A stretch of 64,000 nt of DNA from an uncultured Limosilactobacillus sp. (lineage in GTDB: Bacteria > Bacillota > Bacilli > Lactobacillales > Lactobacillaceae), in NCBI RefSeq assembly GCF_934202705.1, contig NZ_CAKPYE010000004.1, positions 62,001 to 126,000 on the forward strand, given 5' to 3'. Of the stretch, positions 58,989 through 64,000 are shown in pieces; positions within the stretch are counted from its first letter, which is position 1, and each line of letters starts with the position of its first letter. The notes below the pieces were generated by a model, which searched no databases, was not told the origin of the DNA, and was given only the letters and a program-made list of their open reading frames with translations. The position numbers and the translations under genes were made by a program.

Positions 58989-61652
58989 ATGGCAGATCAA
59001 TCGAAAACAATGTCAACCAAATATGATCCCACTGCTGTGGAAAAGGGCCGGTATGCTTGGTGGCAGGATCATGGATTTTTTAAACCAAGCGGTGATCAAA
59101 AGGCTCACCCATATTCAATTGTGATTCCACCGCCGAACGTGACAGGAAAGCTGCATTTAGGCCATGCTTGGGATACGACACTTCAAGATATGATTATTCG
59201 CCAAAAACGCATGCAGGGATATGACGTTTTGTGGTTACCAGGAATGGACCACGCTGGAATTGCAACCCAAGCAAAAGTTGAAGCCCGCCTGCGTAAGCAA
59301 GGGATTTCTCGTTACGATCTCGGCCGGGAAAAGTTCGTCCAACAAGTTTGGGACTGGAAAGATGAATATGCTGATATCATTCATCAACAATGGGCAAAGA
59401 TGGGTATTTCCGTGGACTATGACCGGGAACGTTTTACCCTTGATGAAGGATTAAATAAAGCAGTTCGTAAGGTCTTCGTTGACCTTTACAACAAGGGTTT
59501 GATCTACCGGGGAACCTACATTATTAACTGGGATCCACAAGCGCGGACGGCCTTATCAGACATTGAAGTTATCCATAAGGATGACAAGGGTGCCTTTTAC
59601 CATGTTAAATACCCATTTACTGATGGAACAACTTTTAATGGGCAAGACTATATCGAAATTGCTACGACGCGACCAGAAACAATGTTTGGTGACGAGGCAG
59701 TGGCGGTGAACCCACATGATGAACGTTATAAAGGACTCGTCGGTAAGCATGTGCGAGTTCCGTTAGTAGATCGAGAAATTGAGATTATTGCAGATGATTA
59801 TGTAACTCCTGATTTTGGTACCGGGATGGTTAAGATTACCCCAGCCCACGATCCCAACGACTTTAAAGTTGGTAAGCGTCACAATTTACCAGAATTAAAC
59901 ACGATGAATGAAGATGCTTCCATGAACGAAAATGCTGGTAAGTACCAAGGTATGGACCGGTTTGAAGCGCGGAAAGCCATGGTAAAGGATCTTGAAGACC
60001 AAGGTTATATGCTTAAAATTGATCCAATTATTCACTCTGTAGGCCATTCAGAACGGACCGGAGTACAAGTCGAAGCTCGATTATCAACGCAGTGGTTCGT
60101 CAAAATGAAGCCACTTGCTGAAGCGGCATTAAAGAATCAGAAGACGGCTGATCGAGTTAATTTCATCCCGGGTCGTTTTGAAAATACCTTTACTCAATGG
60201 ATGGAAAATATTCACGATTGGGTTATCTCCCGTCAGTTATGGTGGGGGCATCGAATTCCAGCATGGTATAACAAGCAAACTGGTGAAATGTATGTTGGGA
60301 TGGAAGCGCCAAAAGATGGGGAAAATTGGGAGCAGGATCATGATGTTTTAGACACCTGGTTCTCCAGTGCATTGTGGCCATTTTCAACTATGGGTTGGCC
60401 AGATACTGATGCACCTGATTACAAGCGTTACTTCCCTACTAGCACATTAGTGACGGGATATGACATTATTTTCTTCTGGGTATCGCGGATGATTTTTCAG
60501 TCGCTGGAGTTTACAGGAAAAGCACCATTCCGCAACGTTTTGTTACATGGCCTTATTCGTGATGAACAAGGGCGAAAGATGAGTAAATCGTTGGGGAACG
60601 GAATTGACCCAATGGATGTGATTGCTAAATATGGAGTTGACGCTTTGCGTTGGTTCTTGGTAACCGGTTCGACACCTGGTCAAGACATTCGTTTCTCATA
60701 TAAGAAAATGGATGCAGCGTGGAATTTCATTAATAAGATTTGGAATGCCAGTCGTTATGTTATTATGAACCTCGATGGGATGGATCATGCCCCGCAACTA
60801 CCAGCTCAGGATAAATGGGATTTAGCAGATCGCTGGATTTTAGCGAAGTTAAACGCCACGATTAAACAGGTTAATGACCAATTTGAAAAGTTTGAATTTG
60901 GTGAAGCCGGCCGGGCTCTCTATAATTTTATTTGGAATGATTTCTGTGATTGGTACATTGAAATGTCCAAGGAAAAGTTAACGAACGGTACTGATGAAGA
61001 AAAGAATGATACCAAGAACATTTTAGGCTATGTTTTAGATCAAACTTTGAAATTAATTCACCCAATCATGCCATTTGTTACTGAACAATTGTGGTTGTCA
61101 ATGCCACATGATGGCGAATCCATTATGGTTAGTTCCTATCCAGTGACCCACGATAATCTAGCAGACGCTAGTGCAGTGGAACAGATGGGGGACCTAATTG
61201 ATTTAATTAAAGCCGTGCGGACAATTCGAAATGATGCTGGAGCACCATTATCAAAGCCGGTTAATATGTTAATTAAGGTCGATACTAACGAATTAGGGAA
61301 TATTTTTAAAGATAACGAAGACTATATTCAACGTTTCTGCCATCCTGCAAAATTAACAATTTCGACAGCAGTAACGGCGCCAAAATTGGCTATGAGTGGT
61401 ATTTTAGCGGGTGCCACTGTGTACATTCCAATGGCAGAGTTGGTAGATCTTGATGAAGAAAAGGCCAAGATTCAGGATGAAATTGCCAAGTTACAGAAGG
61501 AGGTTGAGCGATCAGCCAAGAAACTGGGCAACGATAAATTTGTGCAAAATGCACCAGAAAAGGTTGTTAATGAAGAACGCAAGAAAGCCGATGAATGGCA
61601 GCAAAAACTAAATGCTGCTCAAGAGCGGCTTACATCGTTAGAAAATGCGTAA
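58989..61652 (+). CDS. valS: Valyl-tRNA synthetase
   Basis: 887 residues, class I enzyme. HIGH motif is PPNVTGKLHLGHAWD and KMSKS is GRKMSKSLGNGIDP; the editing domain (TTRPETMFGDEAV) and the C-terminal coiled coil (DEEKAKIQDEIAKLQKEVER) are present. The product charges tRNA-Val. Its own T-box leader controls it. Confidence 0.98.
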   Translation: MADQSKTMSTKYDPTAVEKGRYAWWQDHGFFKPSGDQKAHPYSIVIPPPNVTGKLHLGHAWDTTLQDMIIRQKRMQGYDVLWLPGMDHAGIATQAKVEARLRKQGISRYDLGREKFVQQVWDWKDEYADIIHQQWAKMGISVDYDRERFTLDEGLNKAVRKVFVDLYNKGLIYRGTYIINWDPQARTALSDIEVIHKDDKGAFYHVKYPFTDGTTFNGQDYIEIATTRPETMFGDEAVAVNPHDERYKGLVGKHVRVPLVDREIEIIADDYVTPDFGTGMVKITPAHDPNDFKVGKRHNLPELNTMNEDASMNENAGKYQGMDRFEARKAMVKDLEDQGYMLKIDPIIHSVGHSERTGVQVEARLSTQWFVKMKPLAEAALKNQKTADRVNFIPGRFENTFTQWMENIHDWVISRQLWWGHRIPAWYNKQTGEMYVGMEAPKDGENWEQDHDVLDTWFSSALWPFSTMGWPDTDAPDYKRYFPTSTLVTGYDIIFFWVSRMIFQSLEFTGKAPFRNVLLHGLIRDEQGRKMSKSLGNGIDPMDVIAKYGVDALRWFLVTGSTPGQDIRFSYKKMDAAWNFINKIWNASRYVIMNLDGMDHAPQLPAQDKWDLADRWILAKLNATIKQVNDQFEKFEFGEAGRALYNFIWNDFCDWYIEMSKEKLTNGTDEEKNDTKNILGYVLDQTLKLIHPIMPFVTEQLWLSMPHDGESIMVSSYPVTHDNLADASAVEQMGDLIDLIKAVRTIRNDAGAPLSKPVNMLIKVDTNELGNIFKDNEDYIQRFCHPAKLTISTAVTAPKLAMSGILAGATVYIPMAELVDLDEEKAKIQDEIAKLQKEVERSAKKLGNDKFVQNAPEKVVNEERKKADEWQQKLNAAQERLTSLENA

Positions 61653-61659
61653 TTGAATT

Positions 61660-61698
61660 GAGGCTGAAGGAAGCAGAGTTCTTTCCAGCCTCTTTTTT
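61660..61698 (+). terminator. valS terminator
   Basis: GAGGCTG pairs with CAGCCTC, with an inner GGAAG/CTTTCC stem, followed by TTTTTT. Confidence 0.85.
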
Positions 61699-61718
61699 GG
61701 ACCAAAAGGAGCAAAAAA

Positions 61719-63044
61719 ATGGCAGTTGAAACTTACCAGGAAGCGTTAACTTTCATTCATGAACGACCGCGGTTTAAGAAAAAACCAACTCTTGATCGAA
61801 TGCGCTTATTTTTAAACCGTCTCGGCAATCCTGAACGCGGACAACACTATATTCACATTACTGGGACCAATGGGAAAGGGTCAGTGGTAGCAATGACCAG
61901 ACAAATGCTGATGGATCAGGGGTTAACAGTGGGCTCTTTTACATCACCATTTATTACCCGTTTTAATGAACGAATTGCTATTAATGGGCACCCCATTAGC
62001 GACCAGGACTTAGTACACTATACTCAACGAGTTGAACCGGTTGTTAATGAACTAGATCAGGAATTGCCCGAGGGCGGACCGACAGAATTTGAAATTGATA
62101 CAGCAATCATGTTTTGTTATTTTGCTGATCATAACTTAGATGTTGTTATTTTGGAGGTCGGTATTGGGGGAACTTATGATTCGACTAATGTAATTGAAAA
62201 TCCTGCTGTGATCGCAATCGTAACGGTTGGTTATGATCATATGAAGTATTTAGGATCAACGTTAGCAGAAATTGCTCAACATAAGGCTGGAATTATTAAA
62301 GACGGAGTACCAGTAGTAGTGGGCAATTTACCGACTGAGGCGCAACAGGTAATTCAGAGAACAGCAGCGGAACACCATAGCCTTCTTTATCAACTGGGTC
62401 GAAATTTTCAAAGCGAACTGGAAGTTCTGCACGGAATCTATCCTGAAATTATGTACACCGGGCTACAATTACATCGTGAGCGGTATCGCTTATCTTTGGC
62501 TGGTGATTATCAAAGGGTTAATTGCGGAGTAGCGTTAACAATTGTGCAGCTCTTTATGCAAGAGCAGGGGTTAAATTTAGATCTACGAGAAATCAGGGTG
62601 GCACTTCATAACACTAAGTGGCCGGGCCGAATGGAATTGGTGAACGAAGAACCTTTGGTGATTTTAGACGGAGCACATAATTTACCTGGAATGCAGGCGT
62701 TGGTAGAAACAATTAGAAATGATTTGAGAAGCCATCAAGTTTACGTATTAGTAGCAATCTTAGCAGATAAACAATATGATTTGATGCTTGGTGAGCTGGC
62801 AAGCCTAAGTAATGTCCATATCACGGTGACTTCTTTTGCAGGCCCGTCTGCTAATCGGCCGAGTGCTGACCTAAGTTCAATTGTTCAAACGATTCCAAGT
62901 TACTATCCCATTCAAGTGGTGAGAGATTGGCAACAAGCATTAGCTTACATCACGACAGAAATTTCTACGGATGATGTAGTTTTAATCACCGGCTCGCTTT
63001 ATTTCATCTCAGATGTTCGTCATTTAATGTTAGATGAAAAATAA
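61719..63044 (+). CDS. folC: Folylpolyglutamate/dihydrofolate synthase
   Basis: 441 residues. Mur-ligase-like ATP loop ITGTNGKGSVVAM, EVGIGGTYDSTNV and HKAGIIKDGVP are family marks. Adds glutamates to folates. Frequently follows valS in Firmicutes, as here. Confidence 0.94.
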   Translation: MAVETYQEALTFIHERPRFKKKPTLDRMRLFLNRLGNPERGQHYIHITGTNGKGSVVAMTRQMLMDQGLTVGSFTSPFITRFNERIAINGHPISDQDLVHYTQRVEPVVNELDQELPEGGPTEFEIDTAIMFCYFADHNLDVVILEVGIGGTYDSTNVIENPAVIAIVTVGYDHMKYLGSTLAEIAQHKAGIIKDGVPVVVGNLPTEAQQVIQRTAAEHHSLLYQLGRNFQSELEVLHGIYPEIMYTGLQLHRERYRLSLAGDYQRVNCGVALTIVQLFMQEQGLNLDLREIRVALHNTKWPGRMELVNEEPLVILDGAHNLPGMQALVETIRNDLRSHQVYVLVAILADKQYDLMLGELASLSNVHITVTSFAGPSANRPSADLSSIVQTIPSYYPIQVVRDWQQALAYITTEISTDDVVLITGSLYFISDVRHLMLDEK

Positions 63045-63089
63045 TTTCATTAATCTCCTCCGTATATAAAAAGTGAAGGGAGAGATTTG

Positions 63090-63698
63090 ATGTTTTTAGA
63101 AGATCCGATTAACAGTTATCAACAATTAGTACGGGGATATTTTACTGATCAGCCAAAGTTAGCAGCAGAGATACTAGAAAAAATTCCGACTCCGACTGAC
63201 TTTCGTCAGTTAGGCAAAAATGAATTACAATATTTCAAGAGTAATTATCCAGAAATGATTAAATTTTTGTTTGCTATTCAATTGGGAGAAGTAATTGTTA
63301 AAAGTCCTCGTAATATTTATGGGCACGCCTACTCAAGTACCCTGGTTGGTAGAAATTTTGTGGAAGAATGCGCTGGTGATAGTCAAGAAAGTGTAACGGT
63401 CCTCTGTACGGATGTGCATAATGAGATCATTGCACGACGTCAGTTATTTATCGGTGGACGAAGTCAGTGTAGTTTGTATCCTGATCAGATTTATCGTTAC
63501 GCATTAAAAAATTGTGCATCAGGAGTAATTATTGTACATAACCATCCTAGCGGAGGTACTGAGCCGTCAGATAACGATCTAATGATGTGCCAACGGTTGG
63601 AGCGTGCAGGGAACCTAATTGGAATTCAACTAATTGATTTTTTGGTGATTGGCCATGGCAATTATTATAGTTGGCGGGAAAATATCGAAGACCTTTAA
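63090..63698 (+). CDS. radC: RadC family JAB-domain protein
   Basis: 202 residues. The metal site HNHPSGGTEPSDNDL (HxH...D) with upstream Glu is intact. The N-terminal helical part is present. Despite the name, its repair role is doubtful. ATG at 63090 follows AAGGGAGAG. It lies between folC and mreB, the usual order. Confidence 0.9.
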   Translation: MFLEDPINSYQQLVRGYFTDQPKLAAEILEKIPTPTDFRQLGKNELQYFKSNYPEMIKFLFAIQLGEVIVKSPRNIYGHAYSSTLVGRNFVEECAGDSQESVTVLCTDVHNEIIARRQLFIGGRSQCSLYPDQIYRYALKNCASGVIIVHNHPSGGTEPSDNDLMMCQRLERAGNLIGIQLIDFLVIGHGNYYSWRENIEDL

Positions 63699-63843
63699 TT
63701 ATCTTAAAATGTTTATAAAAGAATGGTTTTTTTAAGCTGAGTGTAGTATATTGTGACTGTTAATCTGCGGAACGGCTATGGTATAATACTGCTGTTCTAT
63801 AATAAAAAGATATTGGAAACCAAAAATGAAGGGACGACATAGA

Positions 63844-64000
63844 TTGCCATTAGGAATTGGAACCAAAAATATTGGTATTGATTTAGGAACTGCCAATACA
63901 ATTGTTTACATTGAAGGAAAGGGAATCGTTTTACGTGAACCATCCGTTGTGGCGCGGAACAAGAAGTCTGGCGAAGTGATTTCGGTTGGTGAAGCCGCCC
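63844..64000 (+). CDS. mreB: Rod shape-determining protein MreB, partial
   Basis: 52 residues are visible: LGIGTKNIGIDLGTANTIVY then GKGIVLREPSVVARNKKSG, the actin-like phosphate-1 region. TTG 63844 follows AAGGGACG; an ATG at 63826 is also in frame. A TGGTATAAT extended -10 lies at 63779. It continues past the window. Confidence 0.93.
   Translation, partial: MPLGIGTKNIGIDLGTANTIVYIEGKGIVLREPSVVARNKKSGEVISVGEAA

Overview
The window is a Gram-positive, low-to-moderate GC chromosome of the Lactobacillaceae, most likely a Limosilactobacillus-type lactobacillus. Supporting signs are the F0F1 ATPase operon followed by DUF1146, a MurA homologue, mbl, yidD, DUF2969 and rodA; a D-Ala ligase with the Phe switch typical of naturally vancomycin-resistant lactobacilli; PyrR- and T-box-type leaders; and strong AGGAGG ribosome binding sites. 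Species cannot be fixed from the sequence alone.

Layout. 1-5.7 kb: end of a TauE/SafE permease, pgi, a CcpA-controlled ROK fructokinase with a glycerol facilitator, a matrixin-like metalloprotease and an aldo/keto reductase. 5.7-16.7 kb: an 10.9-kb integrated element bounded by a 23-bp direct repeat that duplicates the 3' end of a tRNA-Glu gene. 16.7-24.1 kb: tRNA-Glu, tRNA-Gln, a lipoprotein, a MarR-controlled heterodimeric ABC exporter and a beta-lactamase-fold hydrolase. 24.1-34.9 kb: murT-gatD, then tdk-prfA-prmC-sua5 and upp, a YibE/F pair and uracil permease uraA behind a PyrR attenuator. 35-41.6 kb: atpBEFHAGDC. 41.7-48.6 kb: envelope cluster (murA-like, mbl, yidD, rodA, a GcvH-like protein, ddl). 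48.9-64 kb: an HTH-TPR regulator, uspA, 6S RNA, rarA, yueI, rpsD, ezrA, a cysteine desulfurase-thiI pair, tpx, T-box-valS, folC, radC and the start of mreB.

The integrated element is the most unusual part. It has an integrase, a divergent CI/Cro-type switch with three matching operators, a Rha-type regulator, an excisionase-like protein, a candidate replication initiator followed by 22-bp iterons, a DinJ-YafQ toxin-antitoxin pair, what looks like two tandem par/Fst-like type I toxin-antitoxin loci, a run of tiny membrane proteins, and an ArpU-type late regulator, but no packaging, capsid, tail or lysis gene. It therefore resembles a phage satellite (PICI-like island) more than an ordinary prophage, though a deleted prophage is possible. 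Its non-coding parts hold four separate arrays of degenerate 12-bp repeats whose role is unknown.

In the core genome the striking points are a MurA homologue in the usual murA locus that has lost every recognised catalytic residue, a GcvH-like protein with Asn at the lipoyl-lysine position, and a metalloprotease gene whose signal anchor can only be translated from an ATT start.
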